Positions 34,741 to 44,598 of a DNA stretch of 64,000 nucleotides are shown one piece after another (the stretch's first letter is position 1; each line of letters starts with the position of its first letter). Under the pieces are notes generated by a model, which saw nothing but the letters and a program-made list of their open reading frames with translations, searched no databases and was not told where the DNA came from. A program made the position numbers and the translations under genes. The stretch is from JAJTFA01 sp044351265 (GTDB taxonomy: Bacteria > Bacteroidota > Bacteroidia > UKL13-3). The stretch lies in the NCBI GenBank assembly GCA_044351265.1, contig JBILGC010000002.1, forward strand, positions 49,686 to 113,685, in the 5' to 3' direction.

Positions 34741-35544
34741 TTATTTAACCTTTGAGCTAAGCGGGTTTCTGACGCCTTTCATCTCTATCAGATCGGCTTT
34801 GAGTGAGCCCACCCAAATTTCTGATTGTACGCGCAGCGGTATTTTATTTTCATCATCGGTCACCCACATGGTAATGGCTTCTTGGTCTTTAAACACGCGC
34901 CCTTCTATAACCTGCGGCTTAACCTTAAGTGCATTATAGCGGCCCATTTCGGTATCTATGGTTTCGCGACCTAAAAATTTGAATCTAAATTCATAGTTTT
35001 TATGATCAAGATAAAAGGTAACCGGAAAAACATCACCCGGTTTGGCATTCACCATATCCATCGTGCGCGCGAAATAGATTGATGAAACCAAGTCTTTGGT
35101 TCCTTCCGGGATGGCCAATTGGCCTCTACGGCTGCTGGCAATGCGCCTGCGGTGGTCAAATATAATAAAATCACTATCGCGGTACCCACCCTCACGCACA
35201 TTTTTAGTTGCCTTCCAAGGTACCAATGCATCTACATCCATATATGATTCGTACTCATCTCTAACTTTGAACATCACATCTACTAGCCCGGTTGATTTTC
35301 CATGAACTTTAATGCGATAGGTTTGCCTGTCATTCACCGTATGAGCTTTATCATCTACTTCAAAGTATGCATTTCCTCCATTAAGCATTCCATAATGTAT
35401 ACGATATGTTAAGCGCTCGCCAAATGTAAATGCTTTGTTTGGCAGGGGTTTAATTTCATACAACACCTCATCGGTTGGGGCATTTTGGTTTTTTCCAATG
35501 TTTCCAATTGCCAGCAGTGTGGCTAAAAATATTACCTTTTTCAT
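34741..35544 (-). CDS. DUF3108 domain exported protein
   Basis: About 267 residues with a signal peptide (MKKVIFLATLLAIGNI). The mature part matches the DUF3108 family: an early FGERLTYRIHYGMLNGGNA strand, a central charged DFIIFDHRRRIASSRRGQ segment, and the closing ITMWVTDDENKIPLRV followed by SLKADL. These proteins are predicted beta-rich, periplasmic or outer-membrane-associated, and of unknown function. The ATG at 35544 (MKKVIF) is preferred to the one three codons upstream. Confidence 0.85.
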   Translation of the reverse strand: MKKVIFLATLLAIGNIGKNQNAPTDEVLYEIKPLPNKAFTFGERLTYRIHYGMLNGGNAYFEVDDKAHTVNDRQTYRIKVHGKSTGLVDVMFKVRDEYESYMDVDALVPWKATKNVREGGYRDSDFIIFDHRRRIASSRRGQLAIPEGTKDLVSSIYFARTMDMVNAKPGDVFPVTFYLDHKNYEFRFKFLGRETIDTEMGRYNALKVKPQVIEGRVFKDQEAITMWVTDDENKIPLRVQSEIWVGSLKADLIEMKGVRNPLSSKVK

Positions 35545-35613
35545 CTGTTGCACATTATGGTTGCCATAGCTAAAACAATATGTGTTCCAAAAATCTTAAA
35601 ACCCCAATTGAGA

Positions 35614-37146
35614 CTAAATATTAAACTCAATTCCTTGTGCAAGCGGCAATTCTTTGCCGTAATTAATGGTGTTGGTTTGTCTGCGCATATATGCTTTCCA
35701 AGAGTCGCTGCCTGATTCCCGGCCTCCGCCAGTTTCTTTTTCGCCACCAAAAGCACCACCAATTTCCGCACCGGATGTACCTATATTCACATTGGCTATA
35801 CCACAATCAGACCCTGCAGCCGACAGAAAGCGCTCCGCCTCCTGCAAATTATCGGTAAATACAGCGGAGCTGAGACCTTGTTTAACTCCATTTTGTAAGG
35901 CAATAGCGTCTTCTGTGTTTTGGTATTTCATGATGTACAATATTGGTGCAAACGTTTCTTCCTGCACGATATGAAAATGGTTTTCTGCTTCGCAAATGGT
36001 TGGTTTTACATAGCATCCTGATTCATACCCGGTGCCACCGAGCACCTCGGCACCACACAATACTTTTCCCCCTTCTTTTTTTAGCGTTTCTATGGCGTTC
36101 AAATAGGCCTTAACTGCATCTTTATCAATTAGCGGCCCCACTAATATCCCTTTTTCTAATGGATTGCCAATGGTAAGTTGCCCGAAAATGTGCACCAGTT
36201 TGTTTTTTACGGTTTCATACAAGCTTTCATGAACAATTAACCTGCGCGTAGTGGTGCAGCGTTGGCCTGCGGTTCCGGCTGCACCAAAGGTAACTGCCCT
36301 TAAAGCCAAATCAAGATTTGCATTTGGAGTAACAATAATGGCGTTATTACCGCCCAGCTCAAGCAAAGAACGGCCTAAACGCTTGGCTACCTCCGCACCA
36401 ACTATTTTGCCCATTCTGATCGAGCCTGTTGCCGAAACCAAGGGAACGCGCGAGTCGCGAGTCATTAACTCACCAATGGTATAATCGCCATTGATTAGGC
36501 AGAAAACCCCCTCAGGTATATTATTTTCTTTAAGTACCTTATGCAACAAGTTTTGGCATGCTATGGCAGACAAAGGTGTTTTTTCAGAAGGCTTCCAAAC
36601 ACAAACATCTCCGCAAGCCGCTGCAATCATTGCGTTCCAGCTCCAAACGGCTACCGGAAAATTAAACGCAGAGATTATACCAACGATGCCTAGCGGATGC
36701 CACTGTTCATACATTCGGTGATTGGCCCGCTCAGAATGCATTGTTAAGCCCGTAAGCTGACGCGAAAGCCCAACTGCAAAATCACATATATCAATCATTT
36801 CCTGAACCTCGCCCAGGCCTTCCTGCAGGCTTTTTCCCATTTCATAACTTACCAGCGTGCCCAACTCCGATTTGTATTCGCGCAGCACATTTCCATATTG
36901 TCTGATAATTTCTCCGCGTTTGGGTGCAGGAACAAGGCGCCAGGCTTCAAATGCCTTAGAAGCAGCCTGAATGACATTTTCGTATTCAGCAGGAGTAGTA
37001 TAGTTTACGGCAGCAATAAGTTTGCCGTCAACAGGTGAAAAGACTTCTTTCTGAATGGCGGTTTTCTCCGAAAAATGTAAAGCTCCTGTCGAGGTGCCAT
37101 GGTTTATCGGCAAAATGCCGAGTTTGTTAAGAATAGGGGCAATCAT
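35614..37146 (-). CDS. ALDH7-type aldehyde dehydrogenase (aminoadipate semialdehyde dehydrogenase-like)
   Basis: NAD(P)-dependent aldehyde dehydrogenase of 510 residues. Catalytic Cys297 lies in TAGQRCTTTRR and the general-base Glu in LLELGGNNAIIV; both contexts are specific for the ALDH7 family (antiquitin, AmaB), which oxidises alpha-aminoadipate semialdehyde in lysine breakdown. The NADH-site segment FNFPVAVWSWN is also typical. No other lysine-catabolic gene is adjacent, so the substrate is inferred from the family only. It is divergent from the CAP/OmpA-like gene, 29 nt between starts. Confidence 0.9.
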   Translation of the reverse strand: MIAPILNKLGILPINHGTSTGALHFSEKTAIQKEVFSPVDGKLIAAVNYTTPAEYENVIQAASKAFEAWRLVPAPKRGEIIRQYGNVLREYKSELGTLVSYEMGKSLQEGLGEVQEMIDICDFAVGLSRQLTGLTMHSERANHRMYEQWHPLGIVGIISAFNFPVAVWSWNAMIAAACGDVCVWKPSEKTPLSAIACQNLLHKVLKENNIPEGVFCLINGDYTIGELMTRDSRVPLVSATGSIRMGKIVGAEVAKRLGRSLLELGGNNAIIVTPNANLDLALRAVTFGAAGTAGQRCTTTRRLIVHESLYETVKNKLVHIFGQLTIGNPLEKGILVGPLIDKDAVKAYLNAIETLKKEGGKVLCGAEVLGGTGYESGCYVKPTICEAENHFHIVQEETFAPILYIMKYQNTEDAIALQNGVKQGLSSAVFTDNLQEAERFLSAAGSDCGIANVNIGTSGAEIGGAFGGEKETGGGRESGSDSWKAYMRRQTNTINYGKELPLAQGIEFNI

Positions 37147-37163
37147 TTGTTTCTATTTGTATA

Positions 37164-37171
37164 CAAAAGTA
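37164..37171 (-). promoter_or_regulatory. -7 promoter element for ALDH7-type gene
   Basis: On the minus strand this reads TACTTTTG, matching TAnnTTTG, 18 bases before the ATG at 37146. A TTTG lies upstream but at too short a distance for the standard -33 element. Confidence 0.35.
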
Positions 37172-37175
37172 GGGT

Positions 37176-39686
37176 TTGGCATTCAAACTGTATACATTTT
37201 TCACAAGGCACCTTGATATGTTAATTAGGTCTTTATCCAAAAAACTTATCTTGGTACAAAAATTCAATTCATTGAAAATTTATAAATACGTACTCCTGTT
37301 AATTTTTATTAACGTAACATGTGGTTCTTTTGCGCAGGAACTCGACCTAGACTCCATACGAACGGGAATGCTTACCTACATGAACCAGCAGCGCGCCTCT
37401 GCACAGATGGAAGAAGTTGTTTCAACGCAGGTTCTTGAAAACGCATCCCAAGACCAGGCCAATTACTGCAGCGAAATTAAACAAGAAACCAATGTGCAAA
37501 AGGAGCTTAAAAAAAGCACTACAGCGCTTCGGGTGTCTTTTCATGGAGGAGTTAAAGATGGCCTACCACAAGAAATAATTCTTGCCGAAGCAACAAACGG
37601 CAAAGGTAAAACCCTGAGCGAATCTGAAATATTGGATAAGCTTTTTAAGAAAATGGGTAAATACCGCAAAATATTTATTCGTGCCGATCTATATTATGTA
37701 GGTGTTGGGGCTGCTTTTGATCCGCTAACCAATAAGATCTTTGTCTCAATTGTGCTGGGTGATATTAATATATTAAATAATACAACCGCCCATAGTAAAG
37801 AGCTTGATAAAAATTACAAAGTTAGCTCGCATGGCACCCATTGGTGGTTTAGGAGACTGGGGTGTAAGCTAGGCTGTTTGTTTGGCAAGTGTGATGATGG
37901 CAACGTTTGTCCCAACACCGAAGAATATAAAACATTGTACAGCACATTTGATATGGACAAAGCCTTTTACATAAAAGAAAGTAGGCTGTATATGAAGGCA
38001 GACTACAAGAAATATTTTATAGGCGATGAAAACAACCGAACCGCCCCTAAGCTTATCACAGATGGAAACGACCGCTTGCTTGTTTACATTATTGAGCTTT
38101 CTCAGTTTCCCTGCGGAACTTCATATAATATATCTGCCGGAGGCTCTTCGCAAGTGGATTTATCAATAGGGCTTAAGCCTGTTACGCTAGCTCAACTTAA
38201 GGCAAAAGGGGATGTGCAAATTGATAAACTGCCCGTAGGTTTTTCTGAAAACTTTGAAATAGGAATTAAGGTAGTTAAATATTGCGATGAAAAAGTGAAG
38301 TGTAATGTTTGGAGTTTTTATGACAAACTAAATAGGCTGCAGCCTTATTTTACTGCTCCGAGGTATGAGGATTTGCCGCTCTTGCTGGATACACAAACAG
38401 CCAAAACCCCCGAACCCTATGTTGAACAAAAAAACCTGTCGTTTAAAATACCCTTTGAAAGAAATAAGTTTGAGTTTAAACAGGAAGATATTTCTCCCTT
38501 TATTGATAGTTTGAATGAGCCGAGATTTACAATAAGCAATATTCAGATTGTTGCGTTTTCATCAGTAGAAGGCGATTCGTTAAAAAACCAGCAATTGCAG
38601 GAAAAGAGAGCAGCCAGCATTGTTAAAGTATTGGAGCAACAGCAAAGCGGCACAAAAATAAAATATACTGTAAAACAAGGCAATGCTTGGGATATTTTTA
38701 AGAAACAGATAGTATTAACAAATTGGTATTACTTGGCCGATAGCTCACAAAATTATGTGCGTAAACGATTGGATGCCGATACCGCGCTGCTTCGCAAACT
38801 TGAGCCGCTTTTAAAAGAAGAGCGATTTGCCACCATTGAAATGAAGGTGGTTTTTGATTTGAAAAAACTTCCGCCAGATGAATACTGGACTTATCGGTTT
38901 AATAAAGCGCTGGAAAGAAAAGATATTAAACGCGCGCTGAGCAACCAAACGGCCATCATAAAACTAGTGCAAGAGGGAAAAATGGATTATAACAAGTTTA
39001 TGGCCATACAAATTCCGCAGGAGCCTAAGTATATTAATATGCTCAACAACCAATATGTAATGATAAAAAATGAGAATGAAAAAATAGGCAAGTTTGAAGA
39101 GCTAAGAAAAATTGATCCCAATTACCCATTGGCCAAATACAACTTTTTAGCACTTAAAATAAATGCAGCTGAAAAAATGACTCAGGAACAAAGAAGAGAG
39201 GAGCTGTTTACCCAAGCCTCATTATTTGCGTCAATTAATGCAACAGCAATTCCGTCTAATATTAGAAGCACCCTTGTGTCTCGCTTTTATCCTGTATTAA
39301 ATGAAAACAAAAAACAAAAAAAGCCGGATACATATAATACCGTAAAAGAGATTTCAAAAAATAGTCCGGTAATTGAAGCGCTTGCAATTGCAGATTTCTA
39401 TGCCGGACAAAAACGCTTTGATATTGCCGCTCAGATTTTGTTTGATCATTATAACGAAATTCAGGACGCTGCCATGTTAAAAGAATATAGCCTACGCCTA
39501 CTTTATTTTTCCAAAGCATCAGGAAATGCCGAGTTTGATAAACAAATGCTCAACATATTCAAACGCCTACAAAAATCAGAGCCCGAATTGTTTTGCAAGA
39601 TTTTTAACGAGAAACAGGTATCCTCAAAGTTCTTTGAAAACCTGCATATTAAAAAACTCTACTGCGACCAGTGTGGCTCAAAATAG
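37176..39686 (+). CDS. secreted protein with CAP-like and OmpA-like regions
   Basis: Up to 836 residues. A signal peptide occupies about 34-54 (ILKYVLLL-type core ending SFAQ). A CAP/SCP-like region spans about 57-195: MLTYMNQQRASAQM, DQANYCSEI, and the closing YYVGVGAAFDPLTNKIFVSI. A Cys-rich segment follows near 225-250. Residues about 425-490 resemble an OmpA-like fold (FKIPFERNKFEFKQ, ISNIQIVAFSSVEGD), and the last 300 are helical and Lys-rich. The real start is unclear: ATG at 37176 or 37218, or TTG at 37272, which would put the signal peptide at the N-terminus. Domain calls are from fold-level resemblance and carry moderate certainty. Confidence 0.72.
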   Translation: MAFKLYTFFTRHLDMLIRSLSKKLILVQKFNSLKIYKYVLLLIFINVTCGSFAQELDLDSIRTGMLTYMNQQRASAQMEEVVSTQVLENASQDQANYCSEIKQETNVQKELKKSTTALRVSFHGGVKDGLPQEIILAEATNGKGKTLSESEILDKLFKKMGKYRKIFIRADLYYVGVGAAFDPLTNKIFVSIVLGDINILNNTTAHSKELDKNYKVSSHGTHWWFRRLGCKLGCLFGKCDDGNVCPNTEEYKTLYSTFDMDKAFYIKESRLYMKADYKKYFIGDENNRTAPKLITDGNDRLLVYIIELSQFPCGTSYNISAGGSSQVDLSIGLKPVTLAQLKAKGDVQIDKLPVGFSENFEIGIKVVKYCDEKVKCNVWSFYDKLNRLQPYFTAPRYEDLPLLLDTQTAKTPEPYVEQKNLSFKIPFERNKFEFKQEDISPFIDSLNEPRFTISNIQIVAFSSVEGDSLKNQQLQEKRAASIVKVLEQQQSGTKIKYTVKQGNAWDIFKKQIVLTNWYYLADSSQNYVRKRLDADTALLRKLEPLLKEERFATIEMKVVFDLKKLPPDEYWTYRFNKALERKDIKRALSNQTAIIKLVQEGKMDYNKFMAIQIPQEPKYINMLNNQYVMIKNENEKIGKFEELRKIDPNYPLAKYNFLALKINAAEKMTQEQRREELFTQASLFASINATAIPSNIRSTLVSRFYPVLNENKKQKKPDTYNTVKEISKNSPVIEALAIADFYAGQKRFDIAAQILFDHYNEIQDAAMLKEYSLRLLYFSKASGNAEFDKQMLNIFKRLQKSEPELFCKIFNEKQVSSKFFENLHIKKLYCDQCGSK

Positions 39687-39689
39687 GCG

Positions 39690-41060
39690 TTAATTAATCT
39701 TCGCCTTAAGTTTTTCTTCGCCTATTTTGTATTCCCACAATAGGCCATTCTTTTTATCAAAGCAACTAAATTGTACAAAACGATTTTTTCTTTCGCCTCC
39801 AATCTTTAAAACGCAGTAATTATTCTCTGCAACCAGTGTGCCCGATATTCGCATGGGATTATTCGCCTCGTTGGTTTCTTTGATGTTGCCCGGCCGGCTG
39901 CTTATGGCAGACGAGGTAAGCTCTAAGAGCGCATAACCCAAATCGTTTTCGCTTTTATTATAGGAAAGTAACTCTGTGTGGTGCCTGTCACCGGTTAAAA
40001 AAATCACTCCGCTAATTTTATTCTGAACAATGTAATCTAACACCTTTTTTCTTTCAGCTTTGTATTGGTTAAAAGATTCTTTATCGGTATTATCGTTCAA
40101 AAACTGTCCGCCAACACAAATAAATTTAAATGTAGACCTACTATGTGAAAGTTGATAAAAAAGCCACTCTATTTGTTTTAAACCCAATTGTGTTTTGTTG
40201 GGATGAAGTGTTTCGTCTAAATCACTTTCGTCTCGCCACCAACGGTTATCAAGTAAAATAAAATCCGCATCTGCATAACTAAAAGCGCTGTAAACACCTT
40301 CATCATTTTCTCCGTATTGTTTATTGCCCCAGTAATCGGTAAAACATTTTCTGCTTGTTTCTTTAAGGCCAAACCCTTTGCCGCTGTTATTGTCTCCAAA
40401 ATCATGATCATCCCATATGGCATAGTGGTTTCTGCTACCCAGCAAGGGTTGCAAATTTTTATCGGCACGTGTGTGCGCATATCTATATTTTATTCCACTT
40501 TCAGAGGAGTAGTCAGCTTCACGCAAATACACATTATCGCCCAGCCATAACATAAAATCAGTTGGTTTTTCTGCCATACGTAAGAATATGTCTGTTCCTT
40601 GCCCGTAAGGTTTTCCCGGACGGTCGTAGGCTGAATCATTAACATAATTGCAGGATGCGACAATAAAAGAAAAATCTGGAGCAGGGCCACGCCATTCCCA
40701 CAAAGCTTTAGTTTTAAAAAACAAATCGCGCGCTAAAGCAATAGGCTTATCATCTATTAGAAGATAGTATTTGTAAACACAGCCGGGTTCAAGGTTTTGA
40801 GGAATAAATTTAACTACGCTTCCATTGCTGCAATTTGGGTCTAAGATGTGACGGGTGATGCGGCCACCGCGAACGTATACATTTAATGGTGTATACACAA
40901 GCGTTACGGTTTTTGCACAGGAAACTTGAACCCATATTAGCACTTCGCGGTGTTCGGCATAGCCAAGCATGGGGCCTGAAATGATTTTGGAGTCACCGGG
41001 CGTTTGAGCAAACAATTGCAAACAGTTCAGTAATAAAATCAAAAGGTAAAAACGTATCAT
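39690..41060 (-). CDS. PhoD-type alkaline phosphatase family protein
   Basis: Exported metallophosphoesterase of about 456 residues. The signal peptide is MIRFYLLILLLNCLQLFAQ. Metal-site motifs of the PhoD group are visible: VASCNYVN, LWLGDNVYLRE, YAIWDDHDFGDNNSG, and GDRHHTELL near 345. An N-terminal beta domain (GPMLGYAEHREVLIWVQ) precedes the catalytic part, as in PhoD. It probably hydrolyses phosphodiesters or monoesters outside the cytoplasm. I start at MIRFYLL (41060); an upstream ATG at 41120 would place 20 residues before the signal peptide. Its stop is 3 nt from the convergent CAP/OmpA-like gene. Confidence 0.88.
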   Translation of the reverse strand: MIRFYLLILLLNCLQLFAQTPGDSKIISGPMLGYAEHREVLIWVQVSCAKTVTLVYTPLNVYVRGGRITRHILDPNCSNGSVVKFIPQNLEPGCVYKYYLLIDDKPIALARDLFFKTKALWEWRGPAPDFSFIVASCNYVNDSAYDRPGKPYGQGTDIFLRMAEKPTDFMLWLGDNVYLREADYSSESGIKYRYAHTRADKNLQPLLGSRNHYAIWDDHDFGDNNSGKGFGLKETSRKCFTDYWGNKQYGENDEGVYSAFSYADADFILLDNRWWRDESDLDETLHPNKTQLGLKQIEWLFYQLSHSRSTFKFICVGGQFLNDNTDKESFNQYKAERKKVLDYIVQNKISGVIFLTGDRHHTELLSYNKSENDLGYALLELTSSAISSRPGNIKETNEANNPMRISGTLVAENNYCVLKIGGERKNRFVQFSCFDKKNGLLWEYKIGEEKLKAKIN

Positions 41061-41235
41061 ATTTCGAAAAGCAGTTAGCTTTTTCAAATAAACACAACAA
41101 ATTGTATCAAAATCAAGCATGCGCGCAGTAATTTGATTATATGTTGAAGATATTGTAGATTAACATATCGGCATCAACCATCAAAGCATATTAAACCTTT
41201 TAGACAGCCCGCCTTCTAATCCCCCAAAAAACAAT

Positions 41236-42594
41236 ATGAGATTTATTTTATCACTCGCATTTTTTCTTACAATTTTAAATCTGTCAAACGCGCAAAATGA
41301 ATATATAGGCTGTGCTTCAGAATTCCCCCACATGCAATGGGAGGATGCGCTCCAGGGGTTCATCAAAAACTCTTCAGCAGAAAATATGCATGGCAAAACC
41401 ATGAATAACCATTATACCATACCAATAATTTTTCATGTTATTCATGGTGGAGAACCGCTTGGTACCTATCCCAATATTTTATCTGGACAACTTGCATCGC
41501 AAATAGCAATTATTAATCAGGATTTTTCCGGCAATGCATATAATGCATCAAACTATCCTGCGGCAGCGTTTGTAACTTGGGCAATTAATCAGAATACACC
41601 CCAAGCCAATTTAGACCAGAATGGCCGAATTAAAATAGCAGATTTTAATATTGAATTCTGTTTGGCCACAACTGATAACAATGGAAACATATTAAGCGAG
41701 CCTGGTATTAATAGAATTAATTATGTGCAGAAGGGTTGGGTAAACCCAAACCAGTTCGCTACCCAGATAAGCATGAAAAGCTATCTTGATAGTATAATAA
41801 AACCACAGAGTATTTGGGATGTAAAAAAGTATTTGAATATATGGATAACCGATAAAAGCACATTACTTAATTATGCGGGCGTTTCCTCTGTTCCGCCCTT
41901 AAGCGGTCTCCCTGATTTGCCAGGAAATGCTACGGATACTACAGATGGTATTTGGTGTTTTACCAAAGCCATTGGCTCTTACACACTGTTTCCCTCAGGC
42001 ACGTATATTTCAACATTTATTGATGGAAGAACCCTTACTCATGAAATTGGACACTATGTGGGTTTACGGCATATTTGGGGAGATGGTGCATGTGGCAATG
42101 ATTTTTGTGACGACACTCCACCTGCAGCATCAGAAAATACAGGCACACCTACTTATCCATATAATGCAGGCTCATGTGCATCGCCATCCAATAATCCGGA
42201 TGGTGAAATGTTTATGAATTTTATGGACTATACCAGGGGGCCAAGCAAATACATGTTTACTACCGATCAAAAAACCAGAGCACAAATGGTAATGCTAAAT
42301 AGTCCTTTAAGAAATAAGCTGGGCACACATAATTTATGCAATACAATAAGTGCAATATCAGAAGTGGCGCTGCCAACCCCAATTTCAGTATACCCAAATC
42401 CAGCAAATGGCCGGGTACACATTAGTGTTGGTAAGCAGCAGATATTACGCACAAAGATATTTGACAAAACGGGCCAATTATTAATGGAAACGGAAGGCAG
42501 CACCATTTCGGTTCAAGACTTACCGACAGGATTTTATTTTATTTCAGCCGAAACCAATGACCAAATTTCTACTATTAAGTTGTTTATTAAATAA
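41236..42594 (+). CDS. M43 pappalysin-type metalloprotease with T9SS sorting domain
   Basis: Secreted zinc protease of 452 residues. Signal peptide 1-19 (ending SNAQ), a pro-region, then a metzincin catalytic domain with the extended zinc motif HEIGHYVGLRH at 269-279 and the Met-turn FMNFMDYT near 333-340; GNDFCDDTPP is typical of family M43B. The last 70 or so residues, starting ISVYPNPANGRVHISV and ending in a Lys-tipped strand, are a T9SS type A sorting domain, so the enzyme is exported across the outer membrane and possibly anchored. Confidence 0.93.
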   Translation: MRFILSLAFFLTILNLSNAQNEYIGCASEFPHMQWEDALQGFIKNSSAENMHGKTMNNHYTIPIIFHVIHGGEPLGTYPNILSGQLASQIAIINQDFSGNAYNASNYPAAAFVTWAINQNTPQANLDQNGRIKIADFNIEFCLATTDNNGNILSEPGINRINYVQKGWVNPNQFATQISMKSYLDSIIKPQSIWDVKKYLNIWITDKSTLLNYAGVSSVPPLSGLPDLPGNATDTTDGIWCFTKAIGSYTLFPSGTYISTFIDGRTLTHEIGHYVGLRHIWGDGACGNDFCDDTPPAASENTGTPTYPYNAGSCASPSNNPDGEMFMNFMDYTRGPSKYMFTTDQKTRAQMVMLNSPLRNKLGTHNLCNTISAISEVALPTPISVYPNPANGRVHISVGKQQILRTKIFDKTGQLLMETEGSTISVQDLPTGFYFISAETNDQISTIKLFIK

Positions 42595-42705
42595 CCCTAA
42601 ATAAGGTTTTAATTACTTTGATTAGCCTTAAACGCATAGAAAACATTGCCTTTTGGTTTATATATTGCAAGCCAGTATAAGGTAAAAACACGCAAAAACA
42701 CCTTT

Positions 42706-43122
42706 ATGGCCAGTAAAAAAACATGGGCTGAGAAGCTAAACGAAAAGAAAGAATCCGTTGTAAAGCGCATTGATTTTGGCTTTGCCGACATGCCGGCAGG
42801 ATGTGTCATGCTTATATCAACACCTGCAATAATTGAAAGTTATATTCGAAAAATTCCGAAAGGGAAAAAAGTAACGCTTCAAACGATGCGAAAAGATTTA
42901 GCAGAAGAGGCCGGAGCCGAATATACATGTCCGCTAACCACCGGCATTTTTTTGCGAATAGTTGCAGAAGCAAATTATGAAAAGTATGCAAAAACTAAAT
43001 CGCTTAGAGGTGTTGCACCGTTTTGGCGGGTTGTGCAACCCGGCTCACCCCTTGCAAAGAAATTAAGTTTCGGGGAAGCCTTTATTAAAAAACAACGTAA
43101 GGCTGAAAATATAATAGATTAG
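42706..43122 (+). CDS. MGMT-like family protein lacking the alkyl-acceptor Cys motif
   Basis: A 138-residue protein, started at MASKKTWAEKL (42706) because homologous starts are of this form. It resembles the proteins annotated as MGMT family with the segments IPKGKKVTLQTMRKDLAEEAGAEYTCPLTTGIF and PFWRVV. These share the winged-helix part of methylguanine methyltransferase but lack PCHRV; here the corresponding place reads APFWRVVQPG, without a Cys. A DNA-repair or DNA-sensing role like the ATL proteins is possible but not shown. Confidence 0.7.
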   Translation: MASKKTWAEKLNEKKESVVKRIDFGFADMPAGCVMLISTPAIIESYIRKIPKGKKVTLQTMRKDLAEEAGAEYTCPLTTGIFLRIVAEANYEKYAKTKSLRGVAPFWRVVQPGSPLAKKLSFGEAFIKKQRKAENIID

Positions 43123-43253
43123 AATCTTGAGGTTATTTACATCAGTCCATTTACATTAAATAGTTATTTGGCTATACTGTTAAGGGTAAAGCAAATCAAT
43201 TATATGATTAATTTATTCCTGAAGGGCATTATTTTAGTTTAAAACATCCCAAA

Positions 43254-44567
43254 ATGAAGAAGCATTATTTTATTTTTATTTTATGTATTGTAGGATTCAA
43301 CCGTTTGCGCGCTCAGACACTTGATTCGCTTCTAGCAAGCAAAATGCAAAACACCATAGATAGTATGCGTCTTGCTACTAATTTAAAAGGCATTTCTGCT
43401 TGTGTGCTCTATCCCGGTAAAGGGATGTGGGAAGGCGTATCGGGTATTTCGCATAATGGACAACCAATTGCAACGGGAATGCTTTTTGGCATAGGCAGCA
43501 ACACCAAATTATTTACCGGAGTACTATTGCTTAAACTGGCACAAAATAATGTCATCAGATTAGACGATTCTATTTATAAATATTTGCCAACCTATAATTA
43601 TATCAACCCGCATATTACCATCAGGCAATTGCTTAATCATACCAGTGGGCTGTTTGACATAATAAGCACACCCGGATACATGGATTCTATTCTATCTAAT
43701 CCTAATCGTTTGTATACACCTACTGAACTAATGTCTTGGTTAGGGCCTCCTTTATTTGCCCCCGGAAAAGGATGGAATTATTGTAATACCAACTATATAC
43801 TAGCGGGCATGATAGCAGAAGCGGCAACCGGAAAAAGCTATGGTAAGCTATTACGTGACAGTATTCTGAGTCCGCTGAAATTGGATAGCACCTTTCTTGA
43901 TGTTTTTGAAACAGTTTTATATCCGGTAGCACACCCTTGGCAGGGAGCAAATGATAATTTTGGTGTGCCAAGAAAGGCGCTTAATAGTGCAGCTTGGTCG
44001 GCTGGTGCCATGTATTCAACTGCAGCACAGATGACGAAATGGTATGAATCCTTGATGGGAGGAAAGGTTTTAAGCCCCGCCTATTTTAAAGAGCTCACCA
44101 CGTTTGTTGGTCAGGGAAAATATGGAATGGGCATCATAGAATCTATCGTAAACGGAAGAACAGTTTGGCAACATGCAGGCACAATTTGGGGCGGTTACAA
44201 CTCATCTATGATGTATGATACAGCAACAGGAATAATTATTTGTGTACTTATTAACCAACTTCCTGCACAAGCTTATCAGATTTCATCACAGCTACTATTG
44301 GCTACAATCTCTCAAACTGTTGGAATAACAGAGGCATTAAACACAAGCCTTAAAATAGATATTTACCCCAATCCAACATCGTGCGTTTTGTATATTGATA
44401 TTTCCGGTCAAAAACTGCAAAGCGCAGAATTGTATAATATGCAAGGTAAACGCATCAACGTCTTTAACCAATCTTTGTTGCCAGTGGAGGAGTTATCGGC
44501 AGGTGTTTATTATTTGGTTATAAATACCAGTGGAGGAAGTGTGGTTAAAAAATTTATCAAGCAATAA
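43254..44567 (+). CDS. serine beta-lactamase-like hydrolase with T9SS sorting domain
   Basis: Exported protein of 437 residues. Signal peptide 1-21 (ending RAQ). The beta-lactamase/D-Ala-D-Ala carboxypeptidase fold carries nucleophile Ser82 and Lys85 in GIGSNTKLFTG, Tyr176-Asn178 in NYCNTNY, and HAG near 305 in the third motif. The final 70 residues (IDIYPNPTSCVLYIDI to the Lys-Gln end) are a T9SS type A sorting domain. Class C fold membership does not imply antibiotic resistance; most such proteins are esterases or peptidases acting outside the cell. Confidence 0.9.
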   Translation: MKKHYFIFILCIVGFNRLRAQTLDSLLASKMQNTIDSMRLATNLKGISACVLYPGKGMWEGVSGISHNGQPIATGMLFGIGSNTKLFTGVLLLKLAQNNVIRLDDSIYKYLPTYNYINPHITIRQLLNHTSGLFDIISTPGYMDSILSNPNRLYTPTELMSWLGPPLFAPGKGWNYCNTNYILAGMIAEAATGKSYGKLLRDSILSPLKLDSTFLDVFETVLYPVAHPWQGANDNFGVPRKALNSAAWSAGAMYSTAAQMTKWYESLMGGKVLSPAYFKELTTFVGQGKYGMGIIESIVNGRTVWQHAGTIWGGYNSSMMYDTATGIIICVLINQLPAQAYQISSQLLLATISQTVGITEALNTSLKIDIYPNPTSCVLYIDISGQKLQSAELYNMQGKRINVFNQSLLPVEELSAGVYYLVINTSGGSVVKKFIKQ

Positions 44568-44598
44568 CACGCAGTACAAAATAATTACTTCGGTAAAC

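Noticed and set aside
43254..44567. Antibiotic-resistance beta-lactamase
   Set aside because: The SxxK and YxN motifs place it in the broad class C/esterase fold, and the T9SS sorting domain and length argue for an extracellular esterase or peptidase.
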